Shown here piece after piece: positions 35,322 to 43,850 of a DNA stretch of 64,000 nt. Each line of letters begins with the position of its first letter. Positions within the stretch are counted from its first letter, which is position 1. Below the pieces are notes generated by a model. The model saw only the letters and a program-made list of their open reading frames with translations, made no database searches and had not been told where the DNA came from. This DNA is from Flavobacterium beibuense (GTDB lineage Bacteria; Bacteroidota; Bacteroidia; Flavobacteriales; Flavobacteriaceae), in NCBI RefSeq assembly GCF_004151245.1, contig NZ_JUIW01000004.1, positions 1-64,000 on the forward strand. The letters run 5' to 3'. The position numbers and the translations under genes were made by a program.

Positions 35322-37133
35322 ATGAGCTTAGTTACCCCTAAAGAAGTTGCGAAAGCAATTAAGACTGATAAATATGGTTTTTTAGGAACTTTTTCTGGCT
35401 GGTTGCTGATGAAAGTTTTAAAAATATCTACCTTAAACAAAATATACGACAGGAACAAGCATCTTAGCGATATTGAATTCCTAAACTCTGTATTGGATGA
35501 ATTTCAGATCAAATTTGAAATCCCTGAAGAAGACTTAAAACGCATTCCTAAAGAAGGTCCTTATATAACGGTATCTAACCACCCCCTGGGAGGTATAGAT
35601 GGCATACTGCTTTTAAAACTTATGGTTGAAAAAGACCCTAACTTTAAAATCATTGCCAATTTTTTACTACACCGTATAGAGCCGCTAAAACCTTATGTAA
35701 TGCCGGTAAATCCGTTTGAAACACATAAGGATGCCAAATCGAGCGTAGCAGGAATTAAAGATGCATTAAGGCATTTAAGCGAAAATAAACCGTTAGGGAT
35801 TTTCCCTGCCGGTGAGGTTTCTACCTATAAAGACGGGAGGCTTTTAGTAGACAGGCCATGGGAAGAAGGAGCCATAAAGCTTATAAAGAAGGCAAAGGTT
35901 CCGGTAGTACCCATTTATTTTCACGCAAAAAACAGCACATTGTTCTATTGGCTTTCTAAAATGAGCGATACCCTGCGTACCGCCAAACTGCCAAGCGAAT
36001 TGCTTACACAAAAAGACCGCGTTATTAAGGTAAGAATAGGCAAACCTATTTCGGTTGCCGAACAAAACGAGTATGAAACTGTAGAAGCCTACTCAGAGTT
36101 CCTTAGAAGAAAAACTTATATGCTTGCCAACCCTTTTGAAAAAGGAACCAAACTTATAGACACTTCCAATCTTAACCTAAAGATACCGAGAAGCCCTAAG
36201 GAAATTGCGGCACCTTCTAACCTTAACCAGATACTCTCTGAAATAAAACAACTTCGTAAAGGCGATTACAGGCTGCTGCAAAGTAAAAATTATGAAGTAT
36301 TCTTTGTATCGGCAGATAAGATTCCTAATGTACTGCACGAAATAGGAAGACTAAGGGAAATTACCTTTAGGGAAGTAGGCGAAGGTACTAATGAGTCGCT
36401 GGATTTAGACAAATACGACAAGTATTACCACCATATGTTCCTTTGGGACGAAGAGGCAAAATGTATTGCCGGTGCATACCGAATGGGACTAGGAACCGAA
36501 ATCTACACCAAATATGGCATAGATGGTTTTTACCTGCATGATCTTTTCCGTTTTGAACCGGAACTGTATGATATGATGTCTAAATCCATTGAAATGGGAA
36601 GGGCATTTATCATAAAAAGCTATCAGCAAAAACCAATGCCGCTATTCCTTTTATGGAAAGGTATTGTACACACTACATTGCGCTATCCTGAACATAAATA
36701 CCTTATAGGAGGTGTAAGCATAAGTAATCAGTTCTCTGAATTTTCTAAGTCCCTGATGATTGAGTTTATGAAGTCGCATTATTATGACCCATACATTGCT
36801 CAGTACATACACCCTAAAAAGGAATACAAGGTAAAACTTAAGGATGCAGATAAAGACTTTGTATTTAATGAAACGGAATCTGACCTTAATAAGTTTGACA
36901 AGATTATTGAAGAAGTAGAGCCGGGGAACCTGCGTTTACCAGTACTTATCAAAAAATATATTAAGCAAAACGCAAAGGTTGTTGCCTTTAATGTAGATCC
37001 TTTGTTTAATAACGCGATTGACGGACTAATGTACATAAGGATTGCTGATCTTCCTGAAAGTACCGTAAAACCGGTAATGGAAGAGTTTCAGGCAGAACTG
37101 GAGCGCAAGCTTGCCGAAAAAGACGAACATTAA
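35322..37133 (+). CDS. olsF: OlsF-like bifunctional acyltransferase
   Basis: 603 residues, two acyltransferase domains. N-terminal PlsC-like domain about 75-270: SNHPLGGIDG acyl-transfer motif, then LGIFPAGEVST and VPVVPIYFHA. C-terminal GNAT/OlsB-like domain about 330-510: LREITFREVGEG, then CIAGAYRMGLG and ISNQFSEFSKSLMIEFM. OlsF of Flavobacterium johnsoniae, known from the literature, makes ornithine lipids with both steps in one protein; architecture and length agree here. Substrate could differ (other amino-acid lipids). Two-sided terminator downstream. Confidence 0.82.
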   Translation: MSLVTPKEVAKAIKTDKYGFLGTFSGWLLMKVLKISTLNKIYDRNKHLSDIEFLNSVLDEFQIKFEIPEEDLKRIPKEGPYITVSNHPLGGIDGILLLKLMVEKDPNFKIIANFLLHRIEPLKPYVMPVNPFETHKDAKSSVAGIKDALRHLSENKPLGIFPAGEVSTYKDGRLLVDRPWEEGAIKLIKKAKVPVVPIYFHAKNSTLFYWLSKMSDTLRTAKLPSELLTQKDRVIKVRIGKPISVAEQNEYETVEAYSEFLRRKTYMLANPFEKGTKLIDTSNLNLKIPRSPKEIAAPSNLNQILSEIKQLRKGDYRLLQSKNYEVFFVSADKIPNVLHEIGRLREITFREVGEGTNESLDLDKYDKYYHHMFLWDEEAKCIAGAYRMGLGTEIYTKYGIDGFYLHDLFRFEPELYDMMSKSIEMGRAFIIKSYQQKPMPLFLLWKGIVHTTLRYPEHKYLIGGVSISNQFSEFSKSLMIEFMKSHYYDPYIAQYIHPKKEYKVKLKDADKDFVFNETESDLNKFDKIIEEVEPGNLRLPVLIKKYIKQNAKVVAFNVDPLFNNAIDGLMYIRIADLPESTVKPVMEEFQAELERKLAEKDEH

Positions 37134-37134
37134 T

Positions 37135-37165
37135 AAAAAAGCCTTCTTTTCAGAAGGCTTTTTTT
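37135..37165. terminator. Bidirectional terminator between the OlsF-like and DUF805 genes
   Basis: Stem AAAAAGCCTTC/GAAGGCTTTTT with loop TTTTCA. A/T runs on both sides serve both converging genes. Confidence 0.9.
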
Positions 37166-37167
37166 AA

Positions 37168-37557
37168 TTATGCTTGTTGTTGACCTATTTCATTCATTTC
37201 GTTATAAGGATTTTTTGGATCTTCACCATATTGGTTATCTCCACGGTCACCTTCAGTAGCAAGTAATACTAACAGCCAAATACCTCCAATGAAAGGAATA
37301 AAGCCTACTAAAATAAACCACCCACTCTTGTTTATATCATGGAGCCTTCTTACTGCTACAGCAAGTCCCGGTACAATAACTCCAAGAGCATATATTGCAT
37401 AAACAAACGTGAAAATGGAAGAAACCATCGTTAGAATAGCCAGAGTAAGTATAATAAGAATATTCATTAATGTGTAATACCAGTACTCACTTCTCCTGGC
37501 TCTTCCTTCAAAATTTGCATAGTTATCCTTAACTACTTTTAAATACCATTGAATCAT
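37168..37557 (-). CDS. DUF805 membrane protein
   Basis: 129 residues of the DUF805 family: WYLKVVKDNYANFEGRARR at the start, then three to four membrane helices (about 26-50, 54-72, 82-102) and the signature AVRRLHDINKSGWFIL. The family is common in bacteria; no biochemical role is established. The C-terminus is hydrophilic and acidic. Single gene, sharing a two-sided terminator with the OlsF-like gene. Confidence 0.85.
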   Translation of the reverse strand: MIQWYLKVVKDNYANFEGRARRSEYWYYTLMNILIILTLAILTMVSSIFTFVYAIYALGVIVPGLAVAVRRLHDINKSGWFILVGFIPFIGGIWLLVLLATEGDRGDNQYGEDPKNPYNEMNEIGQQQA

Positions 37558-37631
37558 AATAATTTGTTGTTATTGGTTTAAGTGCCGAATTTAGCAATTA
37601 TTATGATATTTCTGCAACAAAAAATATTTTG

Positions 37632-39002
37632 TTATAAAAATGCCTTATCTACGGGTTCCCATAATTCTATCTTATTACCTTCCACGTCCAATATCCAGGC
37701 AAACTTACCATAATCATAAGCTTCCGGTTCGCCTACAAGCGTTACACCTTCTTCTTTCAGCTTAATTATAAGGCTGTCTAAATCGTGAACCCTGAAATTT
37801 TGCATAAACTGTTTTTGCGAAGGCTCAAAGTATTTGGTGTCGGCAGCAAAAGGAGACCATTGCGTACAGGCATCATTCCCCTCTTTGTCTTTCCACCAAA
37901 ATGTCCATCCGTAATTATCGGTAGCCAGTCCCAAATGTTTTTTATACCAGTCTTTAAGCGCATCCGGATTTTCACTCTTAAAGAAAACCCCGCCTATTCC
38001 GGTAACGCGCTTCTCCTCTTCATTTGAATCGGCACTACCAAAATACACTGCCTTAATCTTATCCACTATTACCTGAGCCAGTTTCTCGTGGCTTTCAAAA
38101 GTCCATCCGGCAATGTGAGGCGATAGTAACACATTTTCAGCATCCAACAGATATTGAAATGCTTCGGGTATTGCATCATCGGTAAACAAATGCTCAAAAG
38201 AAGATTTTTCATATTCCAGTACATCCAGTGCAGCTCCCAATATTTTACCACTCTTTAAAGCTTGGGCCAAATCCTGAGTCACTACACTTTTTCCGCGGGC
38301 CGTATTAACCAGCCAAAACGGTTTGGCAAATGCATTTATAAAATCGGCATTAACCATTTTATTGGTTTCGGGAGTCCAGGGAGTGTGTAAGCTAAGTACA
38401 TCTGCTTTTTGTTGCAGTTCTTCGAGTGAAACCTGTTTGGCATTCGCATCGCCTACCATTGGTTTTATATCATAACATAGTACCTCAACATCAAAACCGC
38501 AAAGCTTTTTGGCAAACGATTTACCCATATTACCGTAACCTATAATACCTATGGTTTTTCCGTCAAGCTCATGCCCTCGGTTCCCTTCCCTTATCCATTT
38601 ACCCGAACGTATTTCCCTGTCGGCACGGTTAAGGTTATTAAACAATGACAATAGCATCCCCAAAGCCTGCTCCCCTACTGCATTGCGGTTCCCTTCGGGT
38701 GCAGCAATAAGATGAACACCTTTAGATTCGGCATAATCACAATCAATACTTTCCAGTCCGGCACCCACACGGGCAATGAACTGAAGCTTTGTCGCCTTAT
38801 CCAGAAAAGTTTTATCGATATCAAAACGGCTACGGATTACAATACCATTATATTCGTGGATTTTAGCCTCCACTTCCTCTTTAGTCGATTTGTAATCGGC
38901 ATGGTTTTCAAATCCCGCCTGTCCCAGCTGTTCCCACAAAATAGGGTTATTACTGTCTATATGAAGTATCTTAACGTCCTTTGGGTTCGTTTCTATAATC
39001 AT
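37632..39002 (-). CDS. D-2-hydroxyacid dehydrogenase fused to a VOC domain
   Basis: 456 residues. Residues 1-315: NAD-dependent D-2-hydroxyacid dehydrogenase (phosphoglycerate dehydrogenase type) with GIIGYGNMGKSFAKKL, the catalytic Arg in VNTARGKS, Glu in LDVLEYE and His in SPHIAGWTFESHEK. Residues about 330-456: a glyoxalase/bleomycin-resistance (VOC) domain (RVTGIGGVFFKSENPDALKD, then WILDVEGNKIELWEP). The two are in one frame with no stop. The VOC part begins where a separate VOC protein would have its start Met (EEEKRVTGIGG). Most relatives I know have only the dehydrogenase. Could act on 3-phosphoglycerate or another 2-hydroxy acid. Confidence 0.85.
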   Translation of the reverse strand: MIIETNPKDVKILHIDSNNPILWEQLGQAGFENHADYKSTKEEVEAKIHEYNGIVIRSRFDIDKTFLDKATKLQFIARVGAGLESIDCDYAESKGVHLIAAPEGNRNAVGEQALGMLLSLFNNLNRADREIRSGKWIREGNRGHELDGKTIGIIGYGNMGKSFAKKLCGFDVEVLCYDIKPMVGDANAKQVSLEELQQKADVLSLHTPWTPETNKMVNADFINAFAKPFWLVNTARGKSVVTQDLAQALKSGKILGAALDVLEYEKSSFEHLFTDDAIPEAFQYLLDAENVLLSPHIAGWTFESHEKLAQVIVDKIKAVYFGSADSNEEEKRVTGIGGVFFKSENPDALKDWYKKHLGLATDNYGWTFWWKDKEGNDACTQWSPFAADTKYFEPSQKQFMQNFRVHDLDSLIIKLKEEGVTLVGEPEAYDYGKFAWILDVEGNKIELWEPVDKAFL

Positions 39003-39029
39003 GTCACTTGTATTAGTGACACAAAGTTA
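39002..39029 (-). promoter_or_regulatory. Promoter and palindrome at the start of the dehydrogenase-VOC gene
   Basis: Minus-strand -7 box TAACTTTG (39022-39029). Directly after it lies TGTCACT/AGTGACA with a 6-base centre (39002-39021), spanning the expected transcription start and touching the ATG. A likely operator. Confidence 0.5.
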
Positions 39030-39047
39030 CCAAAGTTTACCACATAA

Positions 39048-40397
39048 TTAAGAAAGCGTTTCGTTATGCTGTGAAAGGTCAAGCCCAAGCTGTTCTGATT
39101 CCTCCGAAACACGAAGTGGGATAAACAGGTTGGTAAACCTGTACAACACCATAGCACCAAAGAAAGAGAAAACCGCCACAAGCACTAAAGCGATCATGTG
39201 GTGGGTAAATACTCCCCAGCCACCATGCAGCAGACTAGCGTTTTCACCTTCTGCAAAAATAGCCGTAAGTATCATACCCATAATACCACCCACACCGTGG
39301 CAGGCAAATACATCCAGGGTATCGTCTATTTTTTTAAGCTGTTTCCAGTGTACCATTACATTAGAAACTATTGAAGCAGCAAAGCCAAAGAATATACTTT
39401 TTGGAATGGATACAAACCCGGCAGCAGGTGTAATGGCCACAAGACCAACAACCGCACCAATGCAGCAACCTAAAGCGGAAACCTTTCTACCGTTAAGCCT
39501 GTCGAAAAAGGCCCAGGTAAGCATAGCCGAAGCCGACGCAATGGTAGTAGTGGCAAATGCCATAGCCGCAGTATGGTTTGCCGCCAGTGCCGACCCGGCA
39601 TTAAAACCAAACCACCCAAACCAAAGCATACCGGTACCCAACAATACAAAAGGTATGTTAGTAGGAATGTATTCCACATTTTTACGTTTGCCCAATACCA
39701 ATACCCCGGCAATAGCCGCAAAACCGGCACTCATGTGCACTACAGTACCCCCGGCAAAATCTTTAACGCCAAAGTAAGCACCAAGCAGTCCGTTAGGATG
39801 CCACACCATGTGGCAAAGCGGAGTGTAGATACATAAACAGAACAAACAGATAAACAACAGGAATGATATAAAACGAATGCGCTCTGCCAGAGAACCTGTT
39901 ATTATGGCGGGCGTGATGACTGCAAATTTCATCTGGAAGAGCGCAAATAATATAAATGGTATTGTTGAAGCCATTTGGGCATGCGGATGTTCGTCCACTA
40001 AATCGAAAAAGGCAAAATCGGTTGGATTACCTATTATACCATATTTCAATCCGTCTATGGTTATGCCTATAGATTCGCCAAAAGAAAGGCTGAAACCTAC
40101 AGCTACCCATAAAAGGCTTATTACCCCAAGGCAGATAAAACTTTTAAGCATGGTAGAGATAACATTCTTTTTACCTACCATCCCCCCGTAGAAAAATGCA
40201 AGTCCGGGAGTCATTAGCAATACCAGGCACGAAGCTGTAAGCAACCAGGCCACATCGGCAGGTACTATAGTACTGGTACTATTAAATTGTGAAGAGGTTT
40301 CGGTGGGAGAGGCATGCTCCCAAAATAGTCCGGTTATGGCAACCGCAGCGGTTATTAAAAAGGCGACAATCCAGCGTTTTTCTAATTTTTTTTCCAT
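39048..40397 (-). CDS. amtB: Ammonium transporter
   Basis: Amt/Rh channel protein of 449 residues, inner membrane, about 11-12 helices. An N-terminal hydrophobic segment (about 9-27) may be a signal peptide or extra helix. Typical features: VLLMTPGLAFFYGGMVGKKN, HMSAGFAAIAGVLVLG with the first channel His, WFGFNAGSALAANHTAA and CHGVGGIMGMILTAIF with the second. No glnK (PII) gene is adjacent, although the two are often linked. Promoter and a palindrome precede the start. Confidence 0.93.
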   Translation of the reverse strand: MEKKLEKRWIVAFLITAAVAITGLFWEHASPTETSSQFNSTSTIVPADVAWLLTASCLVLLMTPGLAFFYGGMVGKKNVISTMLKSFICLGVISLLWVAVGFSLSFGESIGITIDGLKYGIIGNPTDFAFFDLVDEHPHAQMASTIPFILFALFQMKFAVITPAIITGSLAERIRFISFLLFICLFCLCIYTPLCHMVWHPNGLLGAYFGVKDFAGGTVVHMSAGFAAIAGVLVLGKRKNVEYIPTNIPFVLLGTGMLWFGWFGFNAGSALAANHTAAMAFATTTIASASAMLTWAFFDRLNGRKVSALGCCIGAVVGLVAITPAAGFVSIPKSIFFGFAASIVSNVMVHWKQLKKIDDTLDVFACHGVGGIMGMILTAIFAEGENASLLHGGWGVFTHHMIALVLVAVFSFFGAMVLYRFTNLFIPLRVSEESEQLGLDLSQHNETLS

Positions 40398-40401
40398 ACA
40401 C

Positions 40402-40427
40402 CCCTATAAATTATAGGGTCAAATATA
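40402..40427 (-). promoter_or_regulatory. Promoter and palindrome before amtB
   Basis: Minus-strand -7 box TATATTTG (40420-40427). A perfect 17-bp palindrome, CCCTATAA (40402-40409), one base, TTATAGGG (40411-40418), covers the expected transcription start. No T-run, so an operator or leader hairpin. Confidence 0.5.
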
Positions 40428-40472
40428 TAAAAATATAGTTTCAAAAGAAATATACCCCTTTAAAATTAATGT

Positions 40473-40892
40473 TCATGGTTTGTTTTTGTCAATTTCATTT
40501 TTAATCACTTTCACAACCTCATCAAGGTTTTTCTTCACTTTCTTACTCCAAAAACGGAGTACTGTCCAACCCTGTGATATAAGATATTCGTTGACTTCCT
40601 TATCGCGTTCTATGTTTCTTTCGATTTTTTTATGCCAGAATTCCTGATTTGTTTGAATCTTATGCTTTTTATTCTCCCAATCATAACCATGAAAAAATTC
40701 CCCATCTACAAATATTGCTATCTTATGCTTTGCAAAGGTTAAATCTGGAGTCCCAAAAACTTTCCTATTATTCTTCCTGTATCTATACCCAAGATGCCAT
40801 AAGGTTTTACAAAGTAGAACCTCTTCTTTGGTATCCTTACCACGAATTGCCGACATTATCTTACTCCTCTGTTCTTTTGTAAACTTATCCAT
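40473..40892 (-). CDS. vsr: Very short patch repair endonuclease (Vsr)
   Basis: 139 residues. Nicks DNA next to T:G mismatches formed when 5-methylcytosine deaminates, protecting sites methylated by the linked C5-methyltransferase. Family motifs: RSKIMSAIRGKDTKEEVLL, GTPDLTFAKHKIAIFVDGEFFHG (catalytic Asp region) and FWHKKIERNIERDKEVNEYL. Last gene of the restriction module, 66 bases after the endonuclease. Its zinc-binding Cys/His set is reduced compared with E. coli Vsr (one Cys, in VLLCKTLWHLG), which is seen in some other members. Confidence 0.88.
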   Translation of the reverse strand: MDKFTKEQRSKIMSAIRGKDTKEEVLLCKTLWHLGYRYRKNNRKVFGTPDLTFAKHKIAIFVDGEFFHGYDWENKKHKIQTNQEFWHKKIERNIERDKEVNEYLISQGWTVLRFWSKKVKKNLDEVVKVIKNEIDKNKP

Positions 40893-40958
40893 TACAGCAG
40901 TTTATACTATAAAACTAAAAGATAAAAAAGAAGGAGTATCTTAATAAAGAACTAAATT

Positions 40959-42365
40959 TTATTCTATTATGTTTTTTATATATGAAGAATTAAGCCAATA
41001 GGATTTTTTCTTTTCTTTTGTACCAAAAGCAGTTTCCATTAAATCTTTACCATTTACACCTTTAGGCCTTACATGACAGATCATATTGTCTGATATTTTT
41101 ATGAAGTTATTAAAATCATTGTTCAATATCTGTGCTTTGGTATGTTCCCAAAATTTTTCGGCCACATCCAAATCTTTAATGGGCATGGTCCAAAATTTAA
41201 CTTTTTTAAGCCTTAAAATCTCATTCTCATCCTTTTGAAATATTACAAAAAAGAATCTTCTGGTAAGGACACTATACCAATATGAATCTTCCCAATCTTC
41301 ATTTATTATTTCCTTAAATTTTATTTGAGCAAAAGACATGTTTTCTTTTAAAGAACCACTTTTTTCAAGTCTTATGGTTTTCATTTCAACGCCAGCCTTT
41401 TCAAACTCTTCTATCTTATTTGTCCTAACACCCAATATAGCTCTAGCCAAAACATTATATCTATTCTTAGATAAGGATGGGGCTAAACCTAATTTTCCCC
41501 GTATTTCCTGTTCTGATAAATTATAATATGGTATGAATTTTTTTATCACTAAATCTTCAAAAGATTCACCTTTTTCATACTCTTCTAATGACTTAACAAT
41601 AGGCTCTACATCTTTATTTAGTCTCCTGTAATAAGACCTTGGCTCTCGTAAATCATTACTTTCCCTTAAGATTTTATCATATTCCTCATAATCAACTATG
41701 ACTTCTTCATCTGCAAGACTCTTTTTAATTATAAAATTCAAATATTTAGATTTTAATGAGAATGCTCTTTGCATAGCTTTTTCATCAGAAAAAGGCTGAG
41801 TAACCAATGAATTCTTATTGGCTCCCTTTGTACAAGCGCCTAAATAGAAAGTATCGCCTTCAGATATTTCATGTGCTTTTCCCTCTTTTATCTTTAAAAC
41901 AATTTTTTCCCAATCATCTTTTATGATTTTCAAATCAGGAGCCGGGAACTGCCAAAGTCTTATAATTTTAAATATGTAATCTAACTCTATTTTTTCCTGT
42001 TCATATAAATAAAACATCAAAAGCAACAGTTGATTTTTTCTCCAAAAGCTACTATCTACAAATGTCTTCTTATATTCCTCATTAAAGTTTATGATGTTAA
42101 ATACCAAACGTTCTTTAGAAACTAATCCCCTACTATTTTCTTTTACAGGGGTTGTTTTAAGTTCTACTCCCGCATCTAAAAAATCCGGTTCTGAGTTAGA
42201 GTTCGGTTTATAACCAAAATAGGAATCTTCCAGCAGTTGACCCAACCTTCCCTTACCCGTATAATTCTGAACTATACCTTCACCTAAAACGTTACGCAAG
42301 GACTTATTTAATAATTGTTTTGCATAATTCTCTATTGATAATGGGTTGGTTGAATCGTATTTCAT
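40959..42365 (-). CDS. Sau3AI/MutH-type restriction endonuclease
   Basis: Type II endonuclease of 468 residues made of two MutH-like domains, as in Sau3AI. First domain: EDSYFGYKPN, then D61/D64 and E68-x-K70 in DFLDAGVELK, the catalytic set. Second domain: E327-x-K329 in FEKAGVEMK with Glu in place of the leading Asp, perhaps allosteric as in Sau3AI. Family members usually cut GATC; the exact site cannot be read from sequence. It starts two bases after the methyltransferase stop. Base composition is clearly more AT-rich than its neighbours (41701-41760 has 13 G/C of 60). Confidence 0.85.
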   Translation of the reverse strand: MKYDSTNPLSIENYAKQLLNKSLRNVLGEGIVQNYTGKGRLGQLLEDSYFGYKPNSNSEPDFLDAGVELKTTPVKENSRGLVSKERLVFNIINFNEEYKKTFVDSSFWRKNQLLLLMFYLYEQEKIELDYIFKIIRLWQFPAPDLKIIKDDWEKIVLKIKEGKAHEISEGDTFYLGACTKGANKNSLVTQPFSDEKAMQRAFSLKSKYLNFIIKKSLADEEVIVDYEEYDKILRESNDLREPRSYYRRLNKDVEPIVKSLEEYEKGESFEDLVIKKFIPYYNLSEQEIRGKLGLAPSLSKNRYNVLARAILGVRTNKIEEFEKAGVEMKTIRLEKSGSLKENMSFAQIKFKEIINEDWEDSYWYSVLTRRFFFVIFQKDENEILRLKKVKFWTMPIKDLDVAEKFWEHTKAQILNNDFNNFIKISDNMICHVRPKGVNGKDLMETAFGTKEKKKSYWLNSSYIKNIIE

Positions 42366-42367
42366 AC

Positions 42368-43597
42368 TTAAATTCTTTTTGCTAATTCAGAACCTATTTT
42401 TTCTATAACTCCAACAACTAAAGCATTGCCCATAAAGAATGCTCTCTTGATATCTGTAGCCCCTTCTGTATGATTATCCGGAAACATGTTAAGTCTTTCC
42501 AGTTCAATTGGCGTAAGTCTTCTTAATCTCCCTTCAGCGGTTTTTATAACATGTTTAAATCTCGAGGCTGATGCTCCTCCTTCTCCTGTAATAATGGTTC
42601 TTGAAGGCTTATCTAGTGGATCAGGAAAAATCATTGCCCCCTCACTATATTGATACTCAAAACCAGTAGCTTTGTTAACTCTTTTTTCTTTCTTTGCTCC
42701 TTTTAAATACTCCCATTTATCGAGAGCATCCTCTTTTATGTAATATTCATTTGGTACTGCTCCATTGAGTAATATCTTATCCCCTAATGTTTCAAAATGA
42801 CCATCATAACTTGGACTCGTCTCAACCGTATAAACTTTTCTGTTAATTGCTATACCAGCATTTTGAAAAGGACTTGTAGAAGATGTCTTTTTATTAAAGT
42901 TTGAAGATATATCAGGTAAATCTCCTTCTATTTCAAAAAAAGTTTGCTTGCTTTTTTGTGTTACGTTAAATGTTGTTGATAAAATACCTTCTTCCAAAAC
43001 CCAGTCCAAAGGATTTTCCAGTTTAACAATATCCTTATACAGAGAAGTATTTTCATGGTAAGCCATTATAAATATCCTTCTCCTTCTTTGAGGCATTCCA
43101 TAATCTGCTGCATTGATAACTCTCCATTCAACGGCATAACCTAAATCACACAATGATGCTATCATTATGGCAAAATCCCTACCTCTCTGTTTTACTGGTG
43201 ATTTCAGCAACCTATCAACATTCTCCAAAAACAAAAAGCTGGGTTTCTTCTCTTTCTCATTTAATATCCTATGTATTTGCCACCACAAAACCCCTTTTTT
43301 TCCTTCCAATCCTGCAGAATCTTTCAAAGTTCTCGCAACAGAATAATCCTGACATGGAAATCCTCCAACCAACATATCATGTGCAGGAATTTCATCTGAA
43401 GATACTTGAGCGATATCCACATTGCTGTGATTCTCCTCTCCAAATCTATTCACATATATATTTGAAGCGTCCTGACTTTTTGTAGAAGGTTCCCATTGAT
43501 TGCTCCATACAACTTTATATTTGCTGGAAGCTTTTTCCAAACCTAACCTAAAGCCTCCAACTCCTGCAAAAAGCTCTATTACCTTAACCTCTTTCAT
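42368..43597 (-). CDS. dcm: DNA (cytosine-5-)-methyltransferase
   Basis: 409 residues. C5-methyltransferase of the restriction module; protects host DNA. Motif I FAGVGGFRLGL at 10-20, motif IV GGFPCQDYSV with nucleophile Cys82, motif VI ENV at 125-127, motif VIII QRRRRIFIMAY, and the C-terminal motifs RRLTPIELERLNMFP (IX) and GNALVVGVIEKIG (X). A variable region about 200-320 would read the target site. ATG overlaps the controller stop by four bases. With a Sau3AI-type partner, GATC methylated at C is the simplest guess. Confidence 0.93.
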   Translation of the reverse strand: MKEVKVIELFAGVGGFRLGLEKASSKYKVVWSNQWEPSTKSQDASNIYVNRFGEENHSNVDIAQVSSDEIPAHDMLVGGFPCQDYSVARTLKDSAGLEGKKGVLWWQIHRILNEKEKKPSFLFLENVDRLLKSPVKQRGRDFAIMIASLCDLGYAVEWRVINAADYGMPQRRRRIFIMAYHENTSLYKDIVKLENPLDWVLEEGILSTTFNVTQKSKQTFFEIEGDLPDISSNFNKKTSSTSPFQNAGIAINRKVYTVETSPSYDGHFETLGDKILLNGAVPNEYYIKEDALDKWEYLKGAKKEKRVNKATGFEYQYSEGAMIFPDPLDKPSRTIITGEGGASASRFKHVIKTAEGRLRRLTPIELERLNMFPDNHTEGATDIKRAFFMGNALVVGVIEKIGSELAKRI

Positions 43598-43818
43598 TTC
43601 CTACTAAACTTATTATCATCAAAAAAAATGGTAAAATCTATATCCAAAGCGTAAACTATCCTTTCAAGAACCTTAACAGTAACATTTCTTTTTCCTGTTT
43701 CAACTCCTGTCATATAGGTTCTATCGACCTCAGCAATATTTGCCAAAGCCTCCTGAGAAATGTTCTTCTCTTTTCGTAGTTCGCGGATTCGCTCACCAAT
43801 CTTTTGATTGATATCCAT
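43594..43818 (-). CDS. Controller (C) protein, XRE-type HTH
   Basis: 74 residues from the ATG at 43818, a single Cro/CI HTH domain (IGERIRELRKEKNISQEALA, then VDRTYMTGVETGKRNVTVKV), the size of restriction-system controller proteins. A longer frame opens at 43860, but the promoter box and the 23-bp palindrome at 43828-43850 fall inside it, so the inner start is preferred. Heads the operon controller-methyltransferase-endonuclease-vsr. Likely binds the palindrome to time expression, so that methylation comes first. Confidence 0.88.
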   Translation of the reverse strand: MDINQKIGERIRELRKEKNISQEALANIAEVDRTYMTGVETGKRNVTVKVLERIVYALDIDFTIFFDDNKFSRK

Positions 43819-43827
43819 GTATTTAAA

Positions 43828-43850
43828 ATTTGTTTCTACTAGAAACAAAT
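43828..43850. promoter_or_regulatory. Controller binding palindrome (C-box) of the restriction module
   Basis: Perfect palindrome: arm ATTTGTTTCTA (43828-43838), one-base centre, arm TAGAAACAAAT (43840-43850). It overlaps the -7 box and ends 9 bases before the controller ATG. Confidence 0.8.

Noticed and set aside
35213..35458. 81-codon minus-strand frame
   Set aside because: Overlaps the 5' end and promoter of the OlsF-like gene; a chance frame.
37990..38020. Sequencing artefact joining two genes in the dehydrogenase-VOC gene
   Set aside because: The frame is continuous, and the codon use and linker look natural; kept as a fusion but with a request to confirm the junction.
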